Assembly (NCBI GenBank): GCA_958446835.1
Contig: CAUCXT010000077.1
Coordinates: 1 to 6,964, forward strand
Source of the DNA: an uncultured Eubacterium sp.
Lineage (GTDB): Bacteria > Bacillota > Clostridia > Lachnospirales > Lachnospiraceae
Reading direction: 5' to 3'
Length of the DNA: 6,964 nucleotides
Position 1 is the stretch's first letter; every line of letters begins with the position of its first letter. A program made the position numbers and the translations under genes. Below are positions 1 to 4,970 of this stretch, piece after piece. The notes beneath the pieces were generated by a model. It was not told where the DNA came from and made no database searches. It saw only the letters and a program-made list of their open reading frames with translations.

Positions 1-2
1 AA

Positions 3-566
3 AGGGCAATATACTATTGTGGAAGAATGATATCGGCACAATATGGAACAGTATTTACGAAATCAGATTACCGGAAACTTCGCAAAGTGTATTCTATATG
101 GGTGTGTGTAAATCCGACGAAAAATTTCAGAAATACAATAACCAGGTACTCAATCAGTCCATGTACTCTGGAAGGGAATGTCATCGAAGATTCTAAAGAT
201 TATGATATGATGAGTGTTGTCATGGTCTGTCTTGGAAGCCAAAAAGATTGGGACAGCAATGACTTAATAAAATTTCTGGGTGTTTTATTTCATAACGAGT
301 TGTCGGCAAAAGAAAAAAAGGGTATACTGGAAAGAGATTTTAATATACCTATGACGGAGAAGGTTGAAAGCGAGGTGAATGAAATGTGTAATTTAAGTCA
401 AGGAGTTGCACAAGCTGCAAAGGAGCGTGGGGAAGCATCCAAATTATACGAGCTTGTGAACAGATGTATGAAGAAAAATAGCTGCACAGTTGAGGAAGCA
501 TGTGATATGATGGGAGTGCTGCCTGAGGAGTATCGTATGGCGGAAGAGCTGGTCAGGGAAGAATAA
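3..566 (+). CDS. Rpn/PDDEXK_2-family nuclease, 3' part only (cut by window edge)
   Basis: The reading frame is open to the left edge (RAIYYCGR precedes the first ATG at 27), so the ATG at 27 is an internal methionine and the true start lies outside the window. The visible part matches, from memory, the C-terminal portion of Rpn-family 'recombination-promoting nuclease/putative transposase' proteins of Lachnospiraceae: a YY..R.ISAQYGT block, a KVYSIWVC strand, NTITRYS, then FNIPMT, EVNEMCNLS and a helical tail with CTVEEACDMMGV. The catalytic D and ExQ residues would lie upstream and are not seen. Family members are nucleases linked to RecA-independent recombination and phage defence in E. coli. 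An internal ATG at 384 (MCNLSQGV) has GAGGTG at 372-377, six bases upstream, and could start a separate 60-aa C-terminal peptide. The tail aligns with those of the Rpn genes further right (LEEA...LGI...Y..AE.L). Confidence 0.82.
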   Translation, partial: RAIYYCGRMISAQYGTVFTKSDYRKLRKVYSIWVCVNPTKNFRNTITRYSISPCTLEGNVIEDSKDYDMMSVVMVCLGSQKDWDSNDLIKFLGVLFHNELSAKEKKGILERDFNIPMTEKVESEVNEMCNLSQGVAQAAKERGEASKLYELVNRCMKKNSCTVEEACDMMGVLPEEYRMAEELVREE

Positions 567-585
567 AAATCGTAAACGAGCTTGC

Positions 586-624
586 AGAACCGCAACGGAA
601 AATAATTCTGTTGCGGTTCTTTTA
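586..624 (+). terminator. Rho-independent terminator of the first Rpn gene
   Basis: A perfect 11-bp stem (AGAACCGCAAC with GTTGCGGTTCT) closes a 13-base loop and runs into TTTTATT. It sits 20 bases after the stop codon of the leftmost gene and just before the convergent XRE gene ends at 630. On the minus strand the stem is not followed directly by a T run, so it is mainly a plus-strand terminator. Confidence 0.88.
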
Positions 625-629
625 TTGTG

Positions 630-1058
630 CTACAGAGGTTTTCGCGCCTTAATCTTAGTAAATTCTATAATCTCCTTCTTATCCTGTTCGGATATCTTAT
701 CAAAGTAGAATAATAGTTCACGTTCAAGATTGGTGTTAAACATATATTTTTTCTTGTTGGCAGGGTCATTGAAATATTCTAAAAATCCGGCAAGGTCATT
801 GCTGGTCTGGGTAGGTGTCGGTGCATCGTATGATACATTCCTGTCAATATCAATAGTCAGGTGCATCAGGTCATCAATTGAAATATTGTAAAGTCCCGCA
901 AGCTTATACAGTGCGTTCGTATCGGGGGTCCTTTTCCCTGTCTCATAATGGCTGTAGGTCTGCCGGACTACTCCAAGTACCTCGGCAACATAATCCTGTG
1001 TATAGTTGTTAACTTTTCTAAGCTCCCGCAGCTTTTGTGCAAGCTTTTCATTACTCAT
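630..1058 (-). CDS. XRE/Cro-type helix-turn-helix transcriptional regulator
   Basis: A 142-aa DNA-binding repressor-type protein. Residues 6-64 form an HTH_3 domain: the YTQDYVAEVLGV segment (helix 2 and turn) is followed by the recognition helix RQTYSHYETGKRTPD and then LYKLAGLYNISIDDLM, which closes the domain. The C-terminal segment ELLFYFDKISEQDKKEIIEF is a short helical motif often seen after XRE domains. I start it at 1058 (MSNEKLAQ) rather than at the upstream ATG at 1130, because AAAGGTGG lies eight bases before 1058 and the domain begins right there. A sigma-A-like promoter also lies downstream of 1130. The gene is divergent from csrA-fliC and shares an intergenic region carrying repeated octamers and an inverted repeat. 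Control of itself or of the flagellin operon is therefore plausible, but this is inference from position. No ligand or enzyme domain is visible. Confidence 0.88.
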   Translation of the reverse strand: MSNEKLAQKLRELRKVNNYTQDYVAEVLGVVRQTYSHYETGKRTPDTNALYKLAGLYNISIDDLMHLTIDIDRNVSYDAPTPTQTSNDLAGFLEYFNDPANKKKYMFNTNLERELLFYFDKISEQDKKEIIEFTKIKARKPL

Positions 1059-1080
1059 AATAGATACCACCTTTAGATTA

Positions 1081-1110
1081 AGTATATTTTTATTGCGTAA
1101 ATATGTGCAA
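1081..1110 (-). promoter_or_regulatory. Sigma-A-like promoter of the XRE gene
   Basis: Read on the minus strand, TTGCAC (1110-1105), an 18-base spacer and TATACT (1086-1081) form a plausible vegetative promoter. The predicted transcript start is near 1074, leaving a very short leader that barely includes the SD before 1058. The octamer TTGCGTAA (1093-1100) lies inside the spacer, where a bound regulator would block RNA polymerase. Confidence 0.5.
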
Positions 1111-1312
1111 CAATGTGTAGCGAATAACATAAGACATGTTATTTACAAGACTTTTTTTTGCTTAATTTGGTTACAGTTTGTTGCGTAAAGTAGTTCTGTT
1201 TGAGAAATTATGCACAAAATAAGGAATTATATACGATAATATTCAAGCTTACTTATTGTTAAAAAGCTACAAACAGTAGCAAAATGTAAAATACAATGTT
1301 AAGTTTGCGTAA
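1093..1312. repeat. Three copies of TTGCGTAA in the divergent promoter region
   Basis: Exact TTGCGTAA occurs at 1093-1100, 1181-1188 and 1305-1312, all on the plus strand. The first lies in the spacer of the XRE promoter and the third in the spacer of the sigma-D-like csrA-fliC promoter. The octamer fits the self-complementary pattern TTRCGYAA, as expected for a dimeric regulator. The rest of this 340-base gene-free stretch (1059-1411) is AT-rich and holds only the promoters and the inverted repeat listed separately. Confidence 0.5.
1123..1143. promoter_or_regulatory. Inverted repeat, possible operator
   Basis: AATAACAT (1123-1130) and ATGTTATT (1136-1143) are perfect inverted copies separated by AAGAC. 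The site lies just upstream of the -35 box of the XRE promoter, between the divergent XRE and csrA genes. An operator for the dimeric XRE protein is a reasonable guess. Nothing in the sequence proves the partner. Confidence 0.45.
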
Positions 1313-1326
1313 CATTAGTACGATAT
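1300..1326 (+). promoter_or_regulatory. Sigma-D (FliA/SigD)-type flagellar promoter for csrA-fliC
   Basis: TAAG (1300-1303), exactly 15 bases, then TACGATAT (1319-1326) fits the flagellar sigma-factor consensus TAAA-N15-GCCGATAT with three mismatches. It lies about 85 bases before the csrA start and reads toward csrA and flagellin, the usual late class of flagellar genes. A separate promoter directly in front of fliC was not convincing, so this one may serve both genes. Confidence 0.68.
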
Positions 1327-1334
1327 ATAAGTTG

Positions 1335-1406
1335 CAAAGGATAAAAAAGTTAACGAATGGACTTGTAAATGCATATCAATAAAATGCAACACATTCAACA
1401 TGGAGG
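1335..1406 (+). promoter_or_regulatory. csrA leader with GGA motifs overlapping its own SD (possible autoregulation)
   Basis: The predicted csrA leader contains GCAAAGGAT (1335-1343), AATGGACT (1357-1364) and ACATGGAGG (1398-1406). The last resembles the CsrA target ACARGGA and overlaps the csrA ribosome binding site. Binding by CsrA to its own messenger is known in other bacteria. Here it is only suggested by the GGA pattern, and I see no clear hairpins presenting these motifs. Confidence 0.35.
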
Positions 1407-1411
1407 TAACA

Positions 1412-1687
1412 ATGCTTAAACTATCGTTGAAACAGGGACAGTATCTGAATATCGGAGACAATATCAGAGTGGTATATCTTGGAGGGTCGGGAAGTCACGG
1501 ACGCTTTATGATAGACGCACCAAAAGATGTGAGCATTGTCAGAAGCAGTGTTGAACAGAACCCTGAGCGCAACAAGGACACCTACTATCCTGAGAGCCCG
1601 ATTTCCAAGGAGGCGCAGGAGCAGATAAGGTGTATCCTCCGCGAGGAGAAATTAAAGGCGGAGAAGTCCGCACAGCGGGCACATTAA
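1412..1687 (+). CDS. csrA: CsrA/RsmA-family RNA-binding translational regulator
   Basis: A 91-aa protein whose first 48 residues align without gaps to CsrA: L4, G9, I14-G15-D16, the LGG turn, R31, then APKDVS and R44. R44 is a key RNA-contact residue of the family; position 6 is leucine here instead of the usual basic residue. CsrA dimers bind GGA-containing hairpins and, in Bacillus, block flagellin translation. I start at 1412 (MLKLSLKQ) rather than at the ATG at 1400, because GGAGGT (1402-1407) is a perfect SD five bases upstream of 1412 and matches the family's usual N-terminus. The protein is about 30 residues longer than typical CsrA, with a charged, probably helical tail (SKEAQEQIRCILREEKLKAEKSAQ) of unknown role. 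It lies 121 bases upstream of fliC, whose leader carries CsrA-type sites. fliW, the usual antagonist partner gene, is not in the window. Confidence 0.85.
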   Translation: MLKLSLKQGQYLNIGDNIRVVYLGGSGSHGRFMIDAPKDVSIVRSSVEQNPERNKDTYYPESPISKEAQEQIRCILREEKLKAEKSAQRAH

Positions 1688-1699
1688 TCAAGGTAATAG

Positions 1700-1730
1700 A
1701 CGAAGATACACCCGGGATTCTTCGTTTGTT
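1700..1730 (+). promoter_or_regulatory. Stem-loop between csrA and fliC (attenuator or processing site)
   Basis: ACGAAGA (1700-1706) pairs with TCTTCGT (1719-1725) around a 12-base loop, followed by TTGTT. It could be a weak terminator or an RNA-processing site separating the short csrA message from abundant flagellin message. The T run is interrupted, so full termination is doubtful. Confidence 0.4.
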
Positions 1731-1742
1731 ATAAATAAATAT

Positions 1743-1762
1743 CGGGGAAACGGATTTCCCTG
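1743..1762 (+). promoter_or_regulatory. Upstream CsrA-type binding hairpin in the fliC leader
   Basis: CGGGGAAA (1743-1750) pairs with TTTCCCTG (1755-1762) as an 8-bp stem with one G-U pair, closing the tetraloop CGGA. A GGA held in the loop of a short hairpin is the classic CsrA target shape. It lies about 44 bases upstream of the GGA in the ribosome binding site, a spacing that would let one CsrA dimer bridge both, as in the Bacillus hag leader. Confidence 0.65.
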
Positions 1763-1774
1763 AAAAAAATAATA

Positions 1775-1800
1775 TCCCACACATAAATGGGACAAGGAGG
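1775..1800 (+). promoter_or_regulatory. fliC ribosome binding site overlapping a second CsrA-type site
   Basis: ACAAGGAGG (1792-1800) is both a near-perfect Shine-Dalgarno sequence, eight bases before the fliC ATG, and a match to the CsrA core ACARGGA. A small hairpin (TCCCA 1775-1779 with TGGGA 1788-1792) abuts it. CsrA bound here would directly exclude ribosomes. Confidence 0.65.
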
Positions 1801-1808
1801 AAAAAATT

Positions 1809-3185
1809 ATGGTAGTACAGCACAATTTACAGGCAATGAATGCCAACAGAATGTTAAACATCACAACAGGTTCACAGAGCAAGTCAGCAGAGAAGTTATC
1901 ATCCGGCTATAGAATCAACCGTGCAGCAGATGATGCAGCAGGTCTTTCAATTTCCGAGAAGATGAGAAAGCAGATCAGAGGTCTTGATCAGGCTTCAACT
2001 AACGCTGAGGACGGCGTATCTGCAGTACAGACAGCAGAAGGTGCACTCACAGAGGTTCACTCAATGCTTCAGAGAATGAACCAGTTAGCAGTTCAGTCAG
2101 CTAACGGAACTAACAGTGAGACAGACAGAAAGGCAATTCAGGACGAGATTGACCAGCTCACAAAGGAAATTGACCGTGTATCTGAGACAACTAAGTTCAA
2201 TGAGACATATCTCTTAAAGGGAGATGGCACAGAGACAGTTAAGGAGACAGTTAATGTACAGGCTTCGGCGGCTGTTCCGGTTAAGGCATCTTATGTAGCA
2301 GGTAAGGGTGTAGATAAAGTCATGTGGGCGCAGAATAAATCAATTGCAAATGCCCAATGGTATGTTAAGGGATCTACCACCGCTGTAACAGAAGAAGAAT
2401 TAATGAATATGGTAGAAGTCAAGGGTGGTAATGTTGTACTCAAGGATGGAGTTGAGCTTTTTAAGGCTGCAGCAGATGCAGCAGGTCAGTTCGGTTCACA
2501 GCTGGCTGCCCAGAAGGTTGCTAATACGGATGTTCAGGGTGTATTAAAGGTTGGTTCAAGCAAATTATCCACAGCAAATGATGGAACTGTATTGGTTGAT
2601 AATGATAAACTTGCAGCTAATTTCAATACAGATGGTTCAATAAAAACTACGCTTTATGCTCAGAAGGATGACGGTACATGGGCTGAAGTAGGTGCAGAAC
2701 AGATTGCTAAATTCGTAGATATAACTCCTGGTAAGGATAAAGTTGATGCCGGAACTAAGGAAATTACTAAGGAAGTTACCAAGGCATTAGAGCTTAATCT
2801 TCATGTAGGAGCAGATTCTAACGATACTAACAAGATTAATCTTAAGATAGATTCTATGAGTTCAAAGAATATTGGTGTTGAGGGACTCAAGGTTGATACA
2901 GAGGAAAACGCAACAAAAGCTATTGATACAATTTCAGCAGCAATCCAGAAGGTATCAGATCAGCGTTCTACTCTCGGTGCTGTTCAGAACAGACTTGAGC
3001 ACACAATCGCTAACCTCGACAATGTTGTTGAGAATACAACATCTGCTGAGTCACGTATCCGTGATGTCGACATGGCTGAGGAGATGGTTGAGTACAGCAA
3101 GAACAACATTCTTGCACAGGCTGGACAGTCCATGCTCGCACAGGCTAACCAGGCTACACAGGGAGTTCTCTCCTTACTCGGCTAA
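1809..3185 (+). CDS. fliC: Flagellin, main filament protein
   Basis: A 458-aa flagellin that polymerises into the extracellular flagellar filament. There is no cleavable signal peptide, as expected for type III flagellar export. Residues 1-140 are the conserved D0/D1 half (MVVQHNLQAMNANRML, LSSGYRINRAADDAAGLSIS, EGALTEVHSMLQRMNQLAVQSANGTNS, EIDRVSETTKFN). Residues from about 366 form the C-terminal D1/D0 half, ending in NNILAQAGQSMLAQANQATQGV and SLLG. The stretch 150-365 is the surface-exposed variable domain. The segment LQRMNQL (87-93) corresponds to the TLR5-contacting region of enteric flagellins and keeps the arginine. Asn codons shift from about 12 AAC:5 AAT in the conserved ends to about 2:13 in the variable part (hand count), hinting at mosaic exchange. 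Translation is probably repressed by CsrA through the two leader sites; transcription is probably sigma-D dependent. Confidence 0.97.
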   Translation: MVVQHNLQAMNANRMLNITTGSQSKSAEKLSSGYRINRAADDAAGLSISEKMRKQIRGLDQASTNAEDGVSAVQTAEGALTEVHSMLQRMNQLAVQSANGTNSETDRKAIQDEIDQLTKEIDRVSETTKFNETYLLKGDGTETVKETVNVQASAAVPVKASYVAGKGVDKVMWAQNKSIANAQWYVKGSTTAVTEEELMNMVEVKGGNVVLKDGVELFKAAADAAGQFGSQLAAQKVANTDVQGVLKVGSSKLSTANDGTVLVDNDKLAANFNTDGSIKTTLYAQKDDGTWAEVGAEQIAKFVDITPGKDKVDAGTKEITKEVTKALELNLHVGADSNDTNKINLKIDSMSSKNIGVEGLKVDTEENATKAIDTISAAIQKVSDQRSTLGAVQNRLEHTIANLDNVVENTTSAESRIRDVDMAEEMVEYSKNNILAQAGQSMLAQANQATQGVLSLLG

Positions 3186-3233
3186 TCATAAACTGATGCT
3201 TATTATACCGATAATGGCAGCATAAAATAACAG

Positions 3234-3274
3234 GGCTTCCATGCCAGAGAAATCCGGTGTGGGAGCCTTATTTT
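3234..3274 (+). terminator. Terminator after fliC
   Basis: A 12-bp stem (3234-3245 with 3256-3267, several G-U pairs) with loop AGAGAAATCC is followed by TTATTTT. The core CTTCCATGCC.GAGAAAT.CGG is clearly related to the terminators after the Rpn genes at 5395 and 6824. Confidence 0.8.
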
Positions 3275-3275
3275 A

Positions 3276-3488
3276 CATTAATATATGAGAGAGCTGCGGC
3301 TGTTGTGTAATGGGAATGGTGTGCTTTATGCATTGTTACTTGTTTATACGTTGGTATCTGTTCCTGCCGGCTAAATGTAACACGAAAACTAATATATATC
3401 ATTTATGCTGGGCATATAAATTCTACAAAAGCGCAGGTGTGAAAAGGAGAACTTTTTTAAACTGTAAGTGTATAAATATTACACAGGA
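3276..3488. other. Gene-free stretch between the flagellin terminator and the first Rpn module
   Basis: No convincing gene is seen. The 73-codon ORF here (3310-3531) has no SD, is rich in Cys, Trp and Tyr, and runs through the downstream promoter. From about 3454 the sequence (TTTAAACT, TATAAATATTA) becomes recognisably similar to the DNA upstream of the two other module promoters. Confidence 0.6.
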
Positions 3489-3706
3489 TTGTATCAAAGA
3501 GGATATTGACATGCATGGTTTATTATGCTAATCTAAATCCAGAGCATATTTCTTGAAATTCTATATTTTATGAGGTTTTACACCTCATAAGGTTCTATAT
3601 TTCATATAACCGGTTTTACGGTGAATATTCAGAGGTCTATGCTTGAAATCCAATTAACTTAGCAGGGGACAGCTGATACCGCCGGCTGATGTTATATGAG
3701 CAGAAT
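3489..3706 (+). repeat. Module leader repeat, copy 1 (promoter plus 5' leader)
   Basis: This 218-bp block matches 5496-5713 at every position but one (C at 3683 versus A at 5690). Its first part recurs at the window end (from 6929). It contains the conserved box GTATCAAAGAGGATA, the promoter, a 9-bp hairpin and the CAGGGGA segment. Identity this high in non-coding DNA, next to strongly diverged genes, points to recent duplication, gene conversion or strict selection on the RNA or DNA sequence. Confidence 0.95.
3506..3534 (+). promoter_or_regulatory. Strong sigma-A promoter of Rpn module 1
   Basis: A perfect -35 box TTGACA (3506-3511), a 17-base spacer ending in the extended TG element (TGC), and TAATCT (3529-3534). 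Transcription should start near 3541, giving an untranslated leader of about 383 nt before the ATG at 3924. The identical promoter occurs at 5513 and its -35 half at 6945. Confidence 0.85.
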
Positions 3707-3877
3707 AATAAGCACAGGCTCGATGAATATATATATTAAGCAATGTGAAATGCTTATATGGTAAGCGCCAGCGTAATGCTTATACATTTGGCAATGTACA
3801 ATGCTTATATGGTAAGCACAGGTGCGATGCATTATACATTAAGCCAAGTGCAATGCTTATATATCAAGCATAATCGG
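3691..3877 (+). repeat. 51-nt tandem repeats in leader 1 (about 3.5 units)
   Basis: Units begin with GCTTATATGGTAAGC at 3752 and 3803 (51 and 52 nt long), with a degenerate unit before (about 3691-3751) and a partial one after (from 3855). Each unit has GCTTA and TAAGC half-sites that can form a short hairpin with loop TATGG. They can instead pair across unit borders (TTAAGC...GTGCAAT-GCTTA), so two folding registers compete. Leader 2 carries one unit fewer. Confidence 0.85.
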
Positions 3878-3890
3878 CTGTGTTCATCGG

Positions 3891-3919
3891 TATCTCCTGC
3901 ACCACAACTACAGGAGGTA
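3891..3919 (+). promoter_or_regulatory. SD-sequestering hairpin before Rpn gene A
   Basis: TATCTCCTG (3891-3899) pairs over nine positions with CAGGAGGTA (3911-3919), with one G-U pair and loop CACCACAACTA. The whole Shine-Dalgarno sequence AGGAGG (3912-3917) is buried, six bases before the ATG at 3924. Stem and loop are identical in the second module (5843-5871). Translation should be low unless the stem is opened by temperature, a ligand, a protein or a competing pairing. Confidence 0.8.
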
Positions 3920-3923
3920 TTTA

Positions 3924-4970
3924 ATGAAGGGTATTAATGGAAGCAAGAGTGGGAATGCAGCAGTCGATGGGAAGGTATTGTATGCCAACCGCCGTTATAA
4001 GGACACGATATTCAGAATGCTGTTTTCTGACAAGAAAAATCTGCTTGAGCTGTACAATGCGGTGTCCGGGAAGAACTACGATAACGCGGATGACCTGCAG
4101 ATAGTGACACTGGAGAATGCGGTGTATATGGGAATGAAGAATGACCTTGCATTTCTGCTTAATACAGGAATATATCTGTATGAGCACCAGTCGACAGTCA
4201 ACCCCAATATGCCGTTACGAGACCTGCTATATATCACAGCTGAGTACAGCAGGCTGGTGGAGACGCAGTCGCTGTATTCATCGGCAATACAGAAGGTGCC
4301 TGCGCCGAATTTCATAGTGTTCTATAATGGACAGGATGAATGTGCGGATAAGAGCGAATACAGGCTTTCAGAGGCATTTGAGCCGAGGGTTGACAATCCG
4401 GCGCTTGAGCTGAGGGTCACGGTGCTCAATATTAACTACGGCAGGAATGCCGGGCTTATGAAGCAGAGTCACACACTCAGGGAGTATGCGCAGTATGTGG
4501 CGCTGGTGAGAAGGTATAAAACAGAGCTTGGCTCACTTGACGAGGCAGTCAACAGGGCGGTAGATGAGTGCATAAGAAATGGTGTGCTGGCGGATTTCCT
4601 AAGAAGAAACCGTGCGGAGGTAGTGATGATGAGTATATTTGAGTATAACCAGGAAGAGGAAGAGCGGAAGCTGCGCGCGGCAGAGCGGCAGGCAGGCTAT
4701 GCCAGCGGAGTTGAGCATGGAATCAGGCAGGGAATAGAACAAGGAATGGCACAGGGAATGGAGCGCGGAATGGCACAGGGAATAGAGCGCGGGACAGCCG
4801 AAAATCTATGTAGGCTGGTGGATAATTTTATGTATCGGAGGAAAGTGACATTGGAGGAAGCGTGTGACGCGCTTGGAATATCGGCTGATGATTACAATAA
4901 GGCAGAGAGATTGATAAATGGGCACACTCAGGGAGTATGCGCAGTATGTGGCGCTGGTGAGAAGGTATAA
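3924..4970 (+). CDS. Rpn-family PD-(D/E)XK nuclease (gene A)
   Basis: A 348-aa protein of the Rpn/PDDEXK_2 'transposase-like' nuclease group. The N-terminal motif YKDTIFRMLFSD (25-36) is typical. D74 (NDLAF) and E87-H88-Q89 (LYEHQST) fit the catalytic D...ExQ variant of the PD-(D/E)XK fold. FIVFYNG marks a core strand. From about 225 (LRRNRAEVVMMSIFEY) the protein becomes helical, with an EEEER stretch, G-x-x-x repeats (GIRQGIEQGMAQGMERG) and a tail (VTLEEACDALGISADDYNKAERLI). E. coli relatives are Mg/Ca-dependent DNA endonucleases that promote RecA-independent recombination and act in phage defence. A 451-bp duplication shifts the frame, so the last 16 residues (GHTQGVCAVCGAGEKV) are out-of-frame readthrough. 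The natural end was probably like that at 5367. Start chosen from AGGAGG six bases upstream, which lies in an inhibitory hairpin. Confidence 0.9.
   Translation: MKGINGSKSGNAAVDGKVLYANRRYKDTIFRMLFSDKKNLLELYNAVSGKNYDNADDLQIVTLENAVYMGMKNDLAFLLNTGIYLYEHQSTVNPNMPLRDLLYITAEYSRLVETQSLYSSAIQKVPAPNFIVFYNGQDECADKSEYRLSEAFEPRVDNPALELRVTVLNINYGRNAGLMKQSHTLREYAQYVALVRRYKTELGSLDEAVNRAVDECIRNGVLADFLRRNRAEVVMMSIFEYNQEEEERKLRAAERQAGYASGVEHGIRQGIEQGMAQGMERGMAQGIERGTAENLCRLVDNFMYRRKVTLEEACDALGISADDYNKAERLINGHTQGVCAVCGAGEKV
4616..4631 (+). promoter_or_regulatory. Internal ribosome binding site and start in gene A
   Basis: GGAGGT (4616-4621), a perfect SD, lies four and seven bases before the in-frame ATGs at 4626 and 4629 (residues 235-236, MMSIFEY). 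Initiation here would make a C-terminal product of about 113 aa. E. coli Rpn genes are reported to make an intragenic antitoxin from their C-terminal part. The same site is duplicated at 5067-5082. Confidence 0.5.
4719..4792 (+). repeat. G-x-x-x tetrapeptide-coding tandem repeat
   Basis: Repeats of GGAATGGCACAG- and GGAATAGAGCGC-like 12-mers encode Gly-x-x-x units (GIRQ GIEQ GMAQ GMER GMAQ GIER). The duplicate copy at 5170-5220 has lost two units (24 bases). Such helix repeats are common in Rpn-family tails and slip easily. Confidence 0.8.

Larger units (their letters stand above)
3541..3923 (+). promoter_or_regulatory. Long structured 5' leader of Rpn module 1 (candidate cis-regulatory RNA)
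   Basis: A roughly 383-nt leader with no plausible ORF. From 5' to 3' it has: a 9-bp hairpin (TTATGAGGT 3568-3576 with ACCTCATAA 3582-3590, loop TTTAC) flanked by direct repeats of TTCTATATTT; a small ACCG/CGGT hairpin (3609-3622); a CAGC/GCTG hairpin near 3670-3687; a 51-nt repeat array; and the SD-sequestering hairpin. CAGGGGA (3663-3669) can pair with TCTCCTG (3893-3899), the strand that otherwise hides the ribosome binding site. I do not recognise it as a named riboswitch class. Confidence 0.65.
4472..4920 (+). repeat. Tandem duplication inside Rpn gene A, copy 1
   Basis: This block recurs at 4923-5347, offset 451 bp. The two are identical by eye for about 340 bases apart from a 24-base deletion in copy 2 (eight residues, GMERGMAQ, of the G-x-x-x repeat). 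They then differ at about ten sites in the last 110 bases. The offset is not a multiple of three, so the frame breaks at the junction. Confidence 0.93.

Noticed and set aside
1059..1130. Longer N-terminus for the XRE protein (ATG at 1130)
   Set aside because: The extra 24 residues (LFATHCCTYLRNKN...) do not fit the domain, lie across the predicted promoter and lack an SD. The ATG at 1058 has one.
1232..1240. A second sigma-D-like -10 (TACGATAA) upstream of csrA
   Set aside because: The position 15 bases upstream reads CACA, not TAAA-like, so the promoter is incomplete.
1400..1411. Upstream ATG as the csrA start
   Set aside because: The next codons contain the perfect SD GGAGGT for the ATG at 1412, which gives the normal CsrA N-terminus.
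3310..3531. A 73-codon ORF upstream of the first Rpn module
   Set aside because: It has no SD, an odd Cys/Tyr/Trp-rich composition, no similarity I recognise, and it overlaps the conserved promoter box.
3691..3877. CRISPR array
   Set aside because: The units are directly adjacent and degenerate, with no unique spacers and no cas genes. They fit a leader minisatellite better.
4921..4970. CAVCG in the gene A tail as a zinc-binding CxxC motif
   Set aside because: It is an out-of-frame reading of the duplicated segment, so the motif is accidental.
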